Positions 7,701-16,463 of a DNA stretch of 32,842 nucleotides are shown here, piece by piece. The DNA comes from UPXZ01 sp035402725. GTDB lineage: Bacteria > Bacteroidota > Bacteroidia > Bacteroidales > Paludibacteraceae. The stretch is taken from assembly GCA_035402725.1 (NCBI GenBank), contig DAONDU010000004.1, positions 1 to 32,842 on the forward strand, given 5' to 3'. How positions within the stretch are numbered: the stretch's first letter is position 1; every line of letters starts with the position of its first letter. The notes under the pieces were generated by a model. That model was not told the origin of the DNA. It ran no database searches and saw only the letters and a list, made by a program, of their open reading frames with translations. Position numbers and translations under genes: made by a program.

Positions 7701-9023
7701 CTATAGCACCAGTTCAAGCGTTTCAATCTCAATGGCAATCTGCTTCAGGAACCGGGTTGCTTCGCCACCATCCAGTGAGCGGTGATCATAAGTGAGGCTC
7801 AGTCCGATATAGGGCACAAAAGCATACACGCCATCGCCCAGATCTTTCGGACGGGGAACAATGGTATTTACACCCAAGATAGCCGACTGCGGCAGATTGA
7901 CTACCGGAGTAAACATTTCCACGCCGTAATTACCAAGATTGGAAACCGTAAATGTAGCAGCTTCAGCTGATAGCAACTCGGGATTAATACTTCCTTTCCT
8001 GCAGGCATTTGCCATTTCTTTGAATTGCTGAGCCAAACCGCCGATGGTTAAATCATCTGCATTACGTACTACGGGTACCATCAGTCCACGTTCGGTATCA
8101 ACAGCTAATGCCAGGTGAACCTTGTTGAAATAACGTACTGTATCACCCAGAAAATGAGTATTTACATTCGGGAATTTTTTCAGAGCCTTAATCACCGCAA
8201 AACAAACCATATCGTTCAGCGTGATATTGGTTTCGAGTTTTCCGGCTTCCATAGCAGTTTTCACCTGTTTGCGCAGTTCAAGGATGCGTCGTGCATCAGC
8301 TCCGAGGTGATGAGTGAGTTGCGCAGAATTCTGAAGCGATGCGTGCATGGATTTGGCAATGATTTTGCGCATATTGGATATTTTTTTATCCTCATAATCT
8401 GCAACGCTACCTGCATTTACCGGAACTGATAAATCATGCGAAGTGATTGTCCCGGCCAAACCATTACCCCAACCCTGTGGCTGCATACCTTCCTGGATAA
8501 CTATTTTTTTAGCCAGCGAAGTGAGTTTCGGGCGGTTTTCGAGTACCGATTGTACATCCTTTTCAATAATACGTCCGTCGGGGCCTGATCCTGAAATCTG
8601 TGAAATATCCAACGCTTCCTTTTCTGCCAGATTTCTTGCACGGGGTGACAACCCTCCTGTTGGTTTCAGCTGACTTATTATTACTTCTTCCTGTATTTTT
8701 ATTTCTGTTTTTGCTGTCTCCTCTTTTTTCACGTCGGCTTCTGCATGCGGTTTCGTGTCTGTAAGCAGATCAAGGGGAACTTCTTCGCCGGGCTGTCCGA
8801 TAACCATCACATTATCAAGAACAGGCACTTCATCGCCTTCGTTACAAAAACATTCGAGCACGACTCCATCAGCCGTAGACTCTTCTTCAAAGGAAGCTTT
8901 ATCGGTTTCGTACGAAAACAAGATGTCGCCTTTCTTTACAACATCACCTTTCTTTTTGATTTCGGATATGATGCAACTCTCGACCGACTGTCCCTGTTTG
9001 GGCATTACAATAATTATAGCCAT
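7701..9023 (-). CDS. 2-oxo acid dehydrogenase E2 (dihydrolipoamide acyltransferase)
   Basis: This 440-residue core enzyme of the complex takes the acyl group from E1 on a swinging lipoyl arm and gives it to coenzyme A. There is one lipoyl domain (about 1-78), with the modified lysine K42 in ETDKASFE. A Glu/Lys-rich linker follows, then a peripheral-subunit-binding domain (about 124-160: LSPRARNLAEKE, ISGSGPDGRIIEKDV) and the catalytic domain from about 210 to the end. Catalytic His414 and Asp418 lie in DHRSLDGG. It is the first gene of the operon and is followed by E3 and fused E1. Acyl specificity cannot be read from the sequence. A 29-base inverted repeat (9083-9111) sits about 60 bases upstream and may be an operator. 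Confidence 0.92.
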   Translation of the reverse strand: MAIIIVMPKQGQSVESCIISEIKKKGDVVKKGDILFSYETDKASFEEESTADGVVLECFCNEGDEVPVLDNVMVIGQPGEEVPLDLLTDTKPHAEADVKKEETAKTEIKIQEEVIISQLKPTGGLSPRARNLAEKEALDISQISGSGPDGRIIEKDVQSVLENRPKLTSLAKKIVIQEGMQPQGWGNGLAGTITSHDLSVPVNAGSVADYEDKKISNMRKIIAKSMHASLQNSAQLTHHLGADARRILELRKQVKTAMEAGKLETNITLNDMVCFAVIKALKKFPNVNTHFLGDTVRYFNKVHLALAVDTERGLMVPVVRNADDLTIGGLAQQFKEMANACRKGSINPELLSAEAATFTVSNLGNYGVEMFTPVVNLPQSAILGVNTIVPRPKDLGDGVYAFVPYIGLSLTYDHRSLDGGEATRFLKQIAIEIETLELVL

Positions 9024-9082
9024 GAATTCTTATATTATTTCATTCAATTTTGACAAATTAATTTGCACTTATAATAAAGTAG

Positions 9083-9111
9083 GAATGACATCAGTCAACA
9101 ATCTGTCATTC
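9083..9111. promoter_or_regulatory. Candidate operator upstream of the dehydrogenase operon
   Basis: GAATGACA (9083-9090) and TGTCATTC (9104-9111) are perfect 8-base inverted arms around a 13-base spacer. The site lies just upstream of the position expected for the E2 promoter. Its size and symmetry suit binding of a dimeric regulator, which is not encoded next to it. The regulator is unknown. Confidence 0.4.
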
Positions 9112-9328
9112 GCAATCCGACATTTATTTTTCAGCCAACAAAATTAAAATTTATAGAACCAAATATCAGTATATTAAATGATTTTTTAGCAGTGATTTTT
9201 GACAAAACAGCTAATACCGGTAAAATAATACCTTTTATACAAGTAAGAAAATTGCAGCTAATTAACATTTTATATCCGGTAAAGCGACTGCTGCTTTTAC
9301 GAATATCCATTTATTTAAATTAAATACT

Positions 9329-9336
9329 TATTTTTG
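9329..9336 (+). promoter_or_regulatory. -7 promoter box for the secreted protein at 9361
   Basis: TATTTTTG is a full match to TAnnTTTG. Transcription would begin at about 9343. This excludes the in-frame TTG at 9334, which overlaps the box, as a start codon and favours the ATG at 9361. Confidence 0.6.
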
Positions 9337-9360
9337 TTCTTTAACCATAAAAAATTTAAT

Positions 9361-10449
9361 ATGATTGCAAAATTTCAATTAACATTACTGTTTTCTGTGA
9401 TATTGATTTTTTATTCAAATGCTCAAAACACAATCTCAACGCCACAGGCAACAAACAGAGAAAATAATTCAAAGTTATCAAGACAAACTACCGGTAATGA
9501 ACCGGATAATTCAATTAAACCGAATTTAAACATCAACTCTGATTTTCTGCACCCCCAAAGCCGGCTTATATTTCCTTCCCGGTTAAATGACTTTCAGCGA
9601 AACCGGATTATTTTCACCCAAAATAATCCTTCAAAAATAGATGTCATTTACTACTCAGCAGACTCTGGAAATGAAATCGCCATCAGTTTGTATCGGTACG
9701 AAACGGGAACAGAAGGTCGTCTGCGGAATGAATATCTTAACGCTATCAGAAAATTGACAAAGGAAGAGAATGTGGATTCTATTCCCAGGGCAATCCCTGT
9801 AAAGTACAAAGGTTTGAAATACATTTGCAATGGAGTGAAAGGCAGATATGACTTTTCAGAGACAGCACATACTGAACTTTGCGTATATGAATGCGGGACC
9901 TGGATGATGAATATAAAAATCAGGAGTAAAAATCTCAATTCGAATGAACTGATAGAACTGGAAAAAATTCTTACAAATACCTTTGATCCCTCGTGGCTAA
10001 CATCGCAAAATCCACTGTTGCTGAAATCGAACGTTGATTTTGAGCGATCGGCACTGGCAGATACCGTCATGACTGCCGCGATGGTGGCAAGTGCTTTTAA
10101 AAAACTTGACTGGGCAACATACAACGTAAGGGCAAACGAACGGGCATCGGGTTTCCCGGATCTTTATCTCAATATGCATATTGCATCCATTCGGGAATTT
10201 ATACAAATTCAGCAGAAGAAACCCCACCTGTATGTAAGCCCGTCAGCGGAGAAATATTTCAAAGAACTGAGCGAAATAAACAATGCAGGTTTTCTGCCTG
10301 AATTTATCATGGAACAGTATCAGAACATCATGTTTGTACCTGATGGTCAGGTTCTGAACCACGAAGGATATAAGAAATGGAAAGAAAATAAAAATCTGAC
10401 TATTGACCTGAACAGAAAGATGTATACGATTTGCTACCGAAAACAGTAA
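9361..10449 (+). CDS. Secreted protein of unknown function
   Basis: This 362-residue protein starts with a clear signal peptide (MIAKFQLTLLFSVILIFYS, cleavage near NAQ). I do not recognise a family. The N-terminal stretch after the signal (to about residue 65) is rich in Asn, Thr and Ser and looks disordered. The middle has beta-rich text such as KIDVIYYSADSGNEIAISLYR. The C-terminal half is more helical and ends with basic residues. There are three cysteines, at about residues 149, 168 and 359, and no lipobox or transmembrane segment after the signal. It has its own promoter, stands alone on the plus strand between two minus-strand operons, and converges with the ABC exporter gene with a 27-base gap. 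A periplasmic or surface location is inferred; no function is proposed. Confidence 0.75.
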   Translation: MIAKFQLTLLFSVILIFYSNAQNTISTPQATNRENNSKLSRQTTGNEPDNSIKPNLNINSDFLHPQSRLIFPSRLNDFQRNRIIFTQNNPSKIDVIYYSADSGNEIAISLYRYETGTEGRLRNEYLNAIRKLTKEENVDSIPRAIPVKYKGLKYICNGVKGRYDFSETAHTELCVYECGTWMMNIKIRSKNLNSNELIELEKILTNTFDPSWLTSQNPLLLKSNVDFERSALADTVMTAAMVASAFKKLDWATYNVRANERASGFPDLYLNMHIASIREFIQIQQKKPHLYVSPSAEKYFKELSEINNAGFLPEFIMEQYQNIMFVPDGQVLNHEGYKKWKENKNLTIDLNRKMYTICYRKQ

Positions 10450-10476
10450 AAAAATCTGAAAAGGAGGTACTTTCTA

Positions 10477-12315
10477 TCAGAACGATTGCATATCGACCAG
10501 TTTTTTATAGTAGCCTCCCTGTTTCATCAACTCTTCATGCCTGCCCCTTTCTACAATTTTCCCCTCATGCAGAACGCAGATCAGATCGGCTCTTTTGATG
10601 GTGGACAAACGGTGAGCAACCACAACCGTCGTGCGGTTTTTCATCAGATTATCCAGTGCTTCCTGTACAAGATATTCTGATTCAGTATCCAGCGCCGAAG
10701 TGGCCTCATCCAGTATTAATATCGGAGGATTTTTCAAAATGGCACGCGCGATGCTGATGCGCTGACGCTGCCCGCCCGACAGTTTGCTGCCCCGATCGCC
10801 GATGCAGGTTTCATAACCATTTTCAGTAGCCACAATGAAATCGTGGGCGTTGGCTATTTTTGCAGCATTGATAACTTGCTCGCGCGTAGCCAGTTCAACA
10901 CCGAAAGCTATATTATTATAAAATGTATCGTTGAAGAGGATTGCTTCCTGATTTACATTTCCCATCAGCGAACGTATGTCTGACTTTCTATAATCTTTAA
11001 TATTAACATTGTTGAAAAAAATACCCCCCTCAGCCGGATCATAAAAACGGGGAAGCAAATCGACCAGTGTGGATTTTCCGGAACCGGACTGCCCAACAAT
11101 AGCGACTGTTTTACCCAACGGGATTGTCAGATTGATATGCTTTAAAACCCATTCGGACTGATACCTGAAACTAAGGTCTTTAAATTCTATTTTCTCAATT
11201 ATGGCGGGCAGCATAGCAGGAACCTCCGGGTCGGGTATATTATTCTCCTGCATCAGGATTTTATCAATCCGGTTGAGCGAAGCCATCCCTTTCTGTATGC
11301 TGTACGATGCTTTTGAAAGTTCTTTTGCCGGAGGCACAATGCTGTAAAATATCACCAGATAGTAAATAAACTCGGCGGCACCGATGCTGCTGTTCTGTTG
11401 CAGTATCAGACTACCTCCAAACCATATAAGTATAGCGATGACAATGGTCCCGAACAACTCGCTGACCGGATGTGCCAGATTATATTTTCGGTGAATACGG
11501 TTGAAAGTATGCCGGATTTTTTCATTTAATATTCCGAAACGTTGTGTAAGTTTTTCTTCGGCATTGAAAGCTTTTACAACCCTGAGTCCTCCAAGTGTTT
11601 CTTCTATCTGCGAAAGCAGTTCACCAGTTTGCTCCTGCCCCAGGGTCGATCGTTTTTTCAGAGAACGCCCGATAACACCAATCAACCAGGCGCTTACAGG
11701 CAGTAAAACAAGCACAAAAAGAGTTAACTCCCAACTCATGGCAAATAACACAATCAAATAAATCAGTATCATCAGCGGATTTTTCAGCACCATATCCAGC
11801 GAGCTGATGATGGAAGCTTCCACCTCAACTACATCACCTGTCATGCGAGACATTATATCACCCTTGCGTTCATCCGAAAAAAAGCCGATGGGCAGCGAAA
11901 TGATCTTTTTATACATTTTGTTTCGCAAATCGCGCAAAACTCCGGTTCGGATAGGTATGACAAAATAAGAAGCCAGATAGGTGGTTCCTGTTTTGAAAAA
12001 AGTCATTATAATCAGAAAAAGCCCCAGATAAAGCAAAGCCATTCCGGGTCCCGCGCTTTCTATAAGTTGCTGCACGTAGTACCCCAGATTGTTTTTTATT
12101 GCCGCGAATACAGCTGAAAGCCCATCATCCCAGTTCCACGAAACATAAACTGCATCTGCTTTCGAAAGGCCAAAGAGTATCTGGAGCACGGGTATGATAG
12201 CTGCAAACGAGAAGAGGCTGAATATGGTTGATATTAAATTGAAGACCAAACTCAGAAAAATATATTTCTTGTAGGGTGGTGCGAACCGCTTAATAAGCGT
12301 CAGGAAATCAAACAT
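10477..12315 (-). CDS. ABC exporter, fused membrane and ATPase domains (MsbA-like)
   Basis: This 612-residue half-transporter would work as a homodimer in the inner membrane. Residues 1-330 are the six-helix transmembrane domain (type IV exporter fold). Residues about 365-612 are the nucleotide-binding domain: Walker A GQSGSGKST (408-416), signature LSGGQ (512-516), Walker B ILILDEATSALD (from 532) and switch histidine H568 in VAHRLS. All catalytic residues are intact. The closest named type is MsbA, the lipid A-core flippase, which fits a diderm cell, but multidrug exporters share the same layout and substrate cannot be assigned by eye. It lies 45 bases downstream of purB on the same strand and may be co-transcribed with it. 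There is no functional link to purine synthesis. Confidence 0.9.
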   Translation of the reverse strand: MFDFLTLIKRFAPPYKKYIFLSLVFNLISTIFSLFSFAAIIPVLQILFGLSKADAVYVSWNWDDGLSAVFAAIKNNLGYYVQQLIESAGPGMALLYLGLFLIIMTFFKTGTTYLASYFVIPIRTGVLRDLRNKMYKKIISLPIGFFSDERKGDIMSRMTGDVVEVEASIISSLDMVLKNPLMILIYLIVLFAMSWELTLFVLVLLPVSAWLIGVIGRSLKKRSTLGQEQTGELLSQIEETLGGLRVVKAFNAEEKLTQRFGILNEKIRHTFNRIHRKYNLAHPVSELFGTIVIAILIWFGGSLILQQNSSIGAAEFIYYLVIFYSIVPPAKELSKASYSIQKGMASLNRIDKILMQENNIPDPEVPAMLPAIIEKIEFKDLSFRYQSEWVLKHINLTIPLGKTVAIVGQSGSGKSTLVDLLPRFYDPAEGGIFFNNVNIKDYRKSDIRSLMGNVNQEAILFNDTFYNNIAFGVELATREQVINAAKIANAHDFIVATENGYETCIGDRGSKLSGGQRQRISIARAILKNPPILILDEATSALDTESEYLVQEALDNLMKNRTTVVVAHRLSTIKRADLICVLHEGKIVERGRHEELMKQGGYYKKLVDMQSF

Positions 12316-12360
12316 TTCGGATTGAATATTTTATTACTAAAAATTTTTTTGACCAGTATT

Positions 12361-13704
12361 TTAAATTCCTGTATAGTTTCGTGGAGTAACACGACGGAGT
12401 TCCTCCTTCACAGAATCGCTCACATCCAGCTTATCAATGAATTCCCTTATAGCTTTTTCGTTGATTGCTTCGTTGGTACGCGTCAACGCTTTCAAAGCTT
12501 CGTAAGGTGACGGATATTCTTCCCGCCGGAGAATGGTCTGAATACCCTCAGCAACAACCGCCCAGGTATTATCAAGATCACGGTACAGGGCAGTTTCATT
12601 GAGCAATAATTTATCAAGTCCTTTCAGGATGCTTTGAGTAGCTATCAGCGTATGAGAGAATGGCACTCCGACATTTCGCAGCACGGTACTGTCGGTGAGG
12701 TCGCGTTGTAAGCGCGAAACGGGTAATTTTTGCGCCAGGAAAGTGAACATAGCATTAGCAACACCCAGGTTTCCTTCAGCATTTTCGAAATCAATCGGAT
12801 TAACCTTATGTGGCATTGCTGAGGAACCCACTTCACCGGCTTTTATTTTCTGCTTGAAATACTCCATGGAAACATAGGTCCAGATATCGCGGCAAAAATC
12901 AATTAGAATTGTATTGATTCGAGCCAGGGCATCGAATAATGCAGCCAGATTGTCGTAATTTGAAATTTGTGTAGTCCACTGCTCACGTTCCAGACCAAGT
13001 TTTTCGAGGGCAAACTTGTTGGCAAATAACTTCCAGTCAATATTGGGATAAGCAACATGATGTGCATTAAAATTGCCGGTAGCCCCACCAAACTTAACGG
13101 ACTGAGGTACTGCTTTCAGCAACTCGAGCTGTTTATTCAGGCGGCTGACAAAAACCATAATCTCTTTACCCAAACGTGTAGGTGAAGCTGGCTGTCCGTG
13201 AGTTTTGGCCAGCATGGACACATCTCGCCATTCGTCGGCCATGCGGCGCAGTTTTAAAATCAGATTGTCAAGTTCCGGATAATAGACTTCTTCCATCCCT
13301 TTTTTGATGGAAAGCGGAACCGATGTATTGTTGATATCCTGAGACGTAAGTCCGAAATGAATAAATTCACGATAAGCACCCAGACCGATTTCATTAAATT
13401 TCTCTTTTAGAAAATATTCAACAGCTTTTACATCATGATTTGTAACCTTCTCAATATCTTTGATTTTCTGAGCGTCTCCGATCGAAAAATTTTCATAAAT
13501 TTCTCTTAGTTTTGGCAGAATATTTACGGGAACAGATTCCAGTTGTTTGAGCGGCAATTCGCATAAAGCAATAAAATACTCAACTTCTGTCAGAACGCGG
13601 AAACGTATAAGGGCAAATTCTGAAAAATAGGCGGCATAAGCTTCGGTTTTGGAACTGTAACGACCGTCAACAGGAGAAATAGCTGTAAGTGAATTGATTG
13701 TCAT
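12361..13704 (-). CDS. purB: Adenylosuccinate lyase
   Basis: This 447-residue enzyme of the fumarase/aspartase superfamily carries out two fumarate-releasing steps of purine synthesis: SAICAR to AICAR, and adenylosuccinate to AMP. Motifs: TNHDVKAVEYFL (88-99), TSQD (120-123), KTHGQPASPT (167-176, with the conserved His169) and the superfamily signature GSSAMPHKVNP (293-303) carrying the mobile-loop serines. GSSAMPHK with VNPIDFEN distinguishes PurB from fumarase and argininosuccinate lyase. Length is normal. A perfect minus-strand -7 box lies at 13757-13764, about 53 bases before the ATG, in a divergent promoter region shared with psd. Confidence 0.96.
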   Translation of the reverse strand: MTINSLTAISPVDGRYSSKTEAYAAYFSEFALIRFRVLTEVEYFIALCELPLKQLESVPVNILPKLREIYENFSIGDAQKIKDIEKVTNHDVKAVEYFLKEKFNEIGLGAYREFIHFGLTSQDINNTSVPLSIKKGMEEVYYPELDNLILKLRRMADEWRDVSMLAKTHGQPASPTRLGKEIMVFVSRLNKQLELLKAVPQSVKFGGATGNFNAHHVAYPNIDWKLFANKFALEKLGLEREQWTTQISNYDNLAALFDALARINTILIDFCRDIWTYVSMEYFKQKIKAGEVGSSAMPHKVNPIDFENAEGNLGVANAMFTFLAQKLPVSRLQRDLTDSTVLRNVGVPFSHTLIATQSILKGLDKLLLNETALYRDLDNTWAVVAEGIQTILRREEYPSPYEALKALTRTNEAINEKAIREFIDKLDVSDSVKEELRRVTPRNYTGI

Positions 13705-13756
13705 AATTGATAGGGATTGAATTCGGATTATTTGTTTTCGAACAACAATAATGCTA

Positions 13757-13764
13757 CAAAGTTA
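13757..13764 (-). promoter_or_regulatory. -7 promoter box for purB
   Basis: The minus strand reads TAACTTTG, a full match to TAnnTTTG, with the purB ATG 53 bases downstream. The -33 element is not clear. Confidence 0.5.
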
Positions 13765-13824
13765 ATCAAATTTGAGATAACTGAAAAATTCAGATGTCAG
13801 CTTGTTGATTTAATTTTAAATGCT

Positions 13825-13832
13825 TACTTTTG
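13825..13832 (+). promoter_or_regulatory. -7 promoter box for the psd operon
   Basis: TACTTTTG is a full match to TAnnTTTG. A TTGTTG at 13802-13807 lies 17 bases upstream, close to the expected -33 TTTG spacing. The psd ATG is 59 bases downstream. Confidence 0.6.
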
Positions 13833-13891
13833 TTAGTTAATACTAAACGTTTCTTACAGGCTACCATGCTTACCCATCAAACTAAAAATCA

Positions 13892-14563
13892 ATGAAATAC
13901 ATTAAGATACATAAAGAAGGAAAAATGATACTGGCATTTACACTGGTACTACTGCTGGTTTTGAATGTTGTTGTCTATATGCAATTTCCTAAGCCATTTC
14001 TTGCAATCAACATTACTCTGTCTGCTTTTTTACTGATTTTCGTCATGTTTTTTTTCCGCAATCCGCGCCGGGTTGTCGAAATTGACGATCCAAGCCTGAT
14101 TATCGCCCCAGCCGATGGTACAGTCGTTGTGATTGAACCTACTGATGAATTTGAATATTTTGGAGATAAACGAATTCAGGTTTCCATTTTCATGTCACTT
14201 TTTAATGTACATGCCAACTGGTTTCCTGTGGCAGGGAAAGTAATCAAGACAGCCCATCACAGCGGACGGCACATGGCCGCTTATCTGCCTAAATCAAGCA
14301 CCGAAAACGAACGATCAACCATTGTAATTGAAACACCGTCAAAAACACAGATACTGGTCAGACAAATTGCCGGAGCGTTGGCACGGCGAATTGTAACTTA
14401 TGCACACGTTGGGAAAACCTGTCACCTGAATGAACATATAGGCTTTATCAAATTCGGCTCCCGTGTGGATATTTTTCTGCCACTCGATGCTGAGATTTTT
14501 GTAGAAATCGGAGAATCTACCACCGGCAACGAGACGATTATTGCACGCCTTAACGAAGATTAA
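13892..14563 (+). CDS. psd: Phosphatidylserine decarboxylase proenzyme, short form
   Basis: This 223-residue membrane-associated enzyme converts phosphatidylserine to phosphatidylethanolamine. Two hydrophobic segments (about 12-30 and 38-55) anchor it, followed by FFRNPRR, APADGTVVV (72-80) and NVHANWFPVAGKV. The self-cleavage site is G189-S190 within KFGSRVDIF; cleavage would give a large beta chain and a small alpha chain of about 34 residues whose serine becomes the pyruvoyl cofactor. This is the short form, in which GS replaces the LGST of the E. coli type. It heads the operon psd-mazG-like-deoC, with 2 bases to the next gene. Confidence 0.93.
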   Translation: MKYIKIHKEGKMILAFTLVLLLVLNVVVYMQFPKPFLAINITLSAFLLIFVMFFFRNPRRVVEIDDPSLIIAPADGTVVVIEPTDEFEYFGDKRIQVSIFMSLFNVHANWFPVAGKVIKTAHHSGRHMAAYLPKSSTENERSTIVIETPSKTQILVRQIAGALARRIVTYAHVGKTCHLNEHIGFIKFGSRVDIFLPLDAEIFVEIGESTTGNETIIARLNED

Positions 14564-14565
14564 AC

Positions 14566-14895
14566 ATGACATTGCAGGAAGCTCAAACACGGGTGGACGA
14601 ATGGATTAAAACATACGGTGTCCGGTATTTCAGCGAACTGACCAATTTGGGAATTTTAACCGAAGAAGTTGGTGAACTGGCACGTATCATGGTTCGCAGA
14701 TACGGCGAACAATCATTTAAGGAAACAGATAAAAACAACTCTTTGGCTGACGAAATAGCCGATGTGCTCTGGGTGCTGATTTGCCTGGCTAATCAAACCG
14801 GAGTGAACCTGACTGATGCCTTTGAAAAAAATCTCCTCAAGAAAACGAATCGTGACAACAACAGACATTTTGAAAATGAAAAATTAAAACATTGA
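14566..14895 (+). CDS. MazG-like nucleotide pyrophosphohydrolase
   Basis: This small all-alpha protein (109 residues) has the metal-binding pattern of the MazG/dUTPase-like superfamily: EEVGE (33-37) and DEIADVLW (62-69). Such enzymes hydrolyse nucleoside triphosphates to monophosphate and pyrophosphate and often remove non-canonical nucleotides. It is a single-domain form, about half the length of E. coli MazG, and probably acts as a dimer. The ATG is three bases after the psd stop, and deoC follows 13 bases later. The link to deoC (deoxynucleoside breakdown) makes a nucleotide-pool role plausible; this is inference. The actual substrate is unknown. Confidence 0.82.
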   Translation: MTLQEAQTRVDEWIKTYGVRYFSELTNLGILTEEVGELARIMVRRYGEQSFKETDKNNSLADEIADVLWVLICLANQTGVNLTDAFEKNLLKKTNRDNNRHFENEKLKH

Positions 14896-14908
14896 ATACA
14901 GAAAGATT

Positions 14909-15790
14909 ATGAACAAATTTGAAGAATTATTTAATGCATATAACTGTGACACACTCACCGACGAAACAGTAAAGAAACATGTAGAGCAGATACTTACAGG
15001 ACATTTCGATGAAAACAACAACATCGGGGTTTATAAACAGTGTTTTAATCAGATAGACCTCACATCCCTTCGTGAAACCGATACTGAAGCCGAAATCACA
15101 GCTATGGTCGAAAAAGTGAATAATTTTGACAATAATTTCCCCGATATTCCGAATGTAGCTGCCATCTGTATATATCCGGCGCTTGTTCCGGTTGTGAAAG
15201 CATCTCTGACCGAACCGATCGGAATTGCTGCCGTATCGGCCGGTTTCCCCGCATCACAAACATTTGTGGAAATTAAAGTTGCCGAAACCTCAATGTGTGT
15301 CATGGAAGGTGCAACAGAAATTGACGTGGTTATTTCAGTGGGTAAATTCCTTGAAGGTAAATACGACGAAGTCTATGAAGAACTTACTGAAATAAAATCG
15401 GCCTGCCGGGACGCCCACCTGAAAGTGATACTCGAAACGGGTGCACTTAAAACAGCATCAAACATAAAGAAAGCAGCCGTACTGGCCATGCAGGCAGGAG
15501 CCGATTTCATCAAAACTTCAACAGGTAAAATTGCGGTAGCAGCCACCCCTGAAGCCACCTGGGTAATGTGTCAGGCAATCAGGGAATGGAACGAAAAAAC
15601 CGGTATAAAAGTGGGCTATAAACCAGCCGGAGGGATAGCAAATACCGATGACGCCGTAAAACACTACACGCTGGTAAAAGAAATTCTTGGTAACGAATGG
15701 CTCGACAACAAGTTATTCCGCTTCGGAGCCAGCAGCCTGGCAAACAAATTGCTTACTTCAATTAATAAGGAAGAGATAAAATATTTCTGA
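14909..15790 (+). CDS. deoC: Deoxyribose-phosphate aldolase
   Basis: This 293-residue class I (Schiff-base) aldolase splits 2-deoxyribose 5-phosphate into glyceraldehyde 3-phosphate and acetaldehyde at the end of deoxynucleoside catabolism. The active-site set is complete: D139 in EIDVV, the Schiff-base lysine K202 in DFIKTSTGK, and K238 in GYKPAGGI. At 293 residues it belongs to the longer DeoC branch (E. coli DeoC is about 259), with an N-terminal extension of roughly 40 residues. It is the last gene of the psd operon and is followed by a strong intrinsic terminator at 15828-15866. Confidence 0.95.
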   Translation: MNKFEELFNAYNCDTLTDETVKKHVEQILTGHFDENNNIGVYKQCFNQIDLTSLRETDTEAEITAMVEKVNNFDNNFPDIPNVAAICIYPALVPVVKASLTEPIGIAAVSAGFPASQTFVEIKVAETSMCVMEGATEIDVVISVGKFLEGKYDEVYEELTEIKSACRDAHLKVILETGALKTASNIKKAAVLAMQAGADFIKTSTGKIAVAATPEATWVMCQAIREWNEKTGIKVGYKPAGGIANTDDAVKHYTLVKEILGNEWLDNKLFRFGASSLANKLLTSINKEEIKYF

Positions 15791-15827
15791 TAATCGGAAA
15801 GATTTTATCGAAGAAAATTTATTCCAT

Positions 15828-15866
15828 AAAAAAGTAGTGTCAGAATCATGATACTGCTTTTTTTTT
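15828..15866 (+). terminator. Intrinsic terminator of the psd-mazG-deoC operon
   Basis: GTAGTGTC (15834-15841) pairs with GATACTGC (15850-15857) around an 8-base loop, followed by a run of nine T. Two pairs are G-U only when read on the plus strand and would be mismatches on the other, so it acts rightward. It ends 38 bases after the deoC stop codon begins. Confidence 0.75.
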
Positions 15867-15917
15867 ATATATTTTTTTACCGATATTTGTAATCGGATTA
15901 AAATAATTATATTCAGT

Positions 15918-16463
15918 ATGAATACTTTCGATTTATTTATCTTCATACCCATCACATTAGGTCTGATTTTCGGACTTTTCAGGGGCTTTGTCAAAGAAGT
16001 GGTTTCACTGGTGGCAGTGATACTGGCAATTGTAGCAGCTGAAATATTCAGTTCGTTATTTTCCGATTTTCTTGCTGGTTTATTTAATGTTTCCAACAAA
16101 GTATCTGCAACAATGGCTTATGTTTTTGTATTTATTATTACCATTGTCATTGCACTGCTTATTGCCCGAATGGCTGAGAAACTGATATCAAATATTAGTT
16201 TAGGTTGGCTTAATTCGTTGCTGGGAGGTGTTTTCGGCGCATTGAAATTTGCCTTTATTATAAGTGTTTTGATGAACGTTTTTGATGCAATCGACACAAA
16301 ATTTCATCTGGCAAAACCTGAAACAAAAATAGAATCAGTCGGTTATTATCCGGTTCTGAAACTGGCACCCTCGCTCTGGAAACATTCGAAAGAAGCCTAT
16401 CAGAAAAGTAAAACTTCTGAAAATGAAGGCCAATCAACATCGCCTGAAAATGAAGCAAACTAA
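15918..16463 (+). CDS. cvpA: CvpA-family membrane protein
   Basis: This 181-residue inner-membrane protein has four predicted transmembrane segments (about 5-22, 28-50, 68-90 and 103-122) and a soluble, charged, low-complexity tail. It matches the CvpA (colicin V production) family by the early GLFRGFVKEVVSL and the later LGWLNSLLGGVFGALKFAF. The family role in envelope homeostasis is poorly defined. A GATATTTG (15882-15889), one mismatch from TAnnTTTG, lies about 30 bases upstream and is bracketed by the short inverted arms CCGAT/ATCGG (15880-15896). The 3' end overlaps the probable rnhB start by 14 bases, so translation is likely coupled. Confidence 0.85.
   Translation: MNTFDLFIFIPITLGLIFGLFRGFVKEVVSLVAVILAIVAAEIFSSLFSDFLAGLFNVSNKVSATMAYVFVFIITIVIALLIARMAEKLISNISLGWLNSLLGGVFGALKFAFIISVLMNVFDAIDTKFHLAKPETKIESVGYYPVLKLAPSLWKHSKEAYQKSKTSENEGQSTSPENEAN

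Larger units (their letters stand above)
9024..9360. other. Divergent intergenic region between E2 and the secreted protein
   Basis: These 337 AT-rich bases contain no supportable gene. They hold a 29-base inverted repeat (9083-9111), a near-match to the -7 box on the minus strand (TTAATTTG, 9054-9061) that could serve the E2 operon, and a perfect plus-strand -7 box (9329-9336) for the secreted protein. Nothing else recognisable was seen. Confidence 0.6.

Noticed and set aside
8755..9147. 130-codon plus-strand frame opposite the E2 lipoyl domain
   Set aside because: The E2 domain signatures on the other strand are intact; this is a shadow frame.
10463..10468. GGAGGT, a perfect Shine-Dalgarno-like sequence
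   Set aside because: It lies in a 27-base gap between converging genes with no start codon or frame after it.
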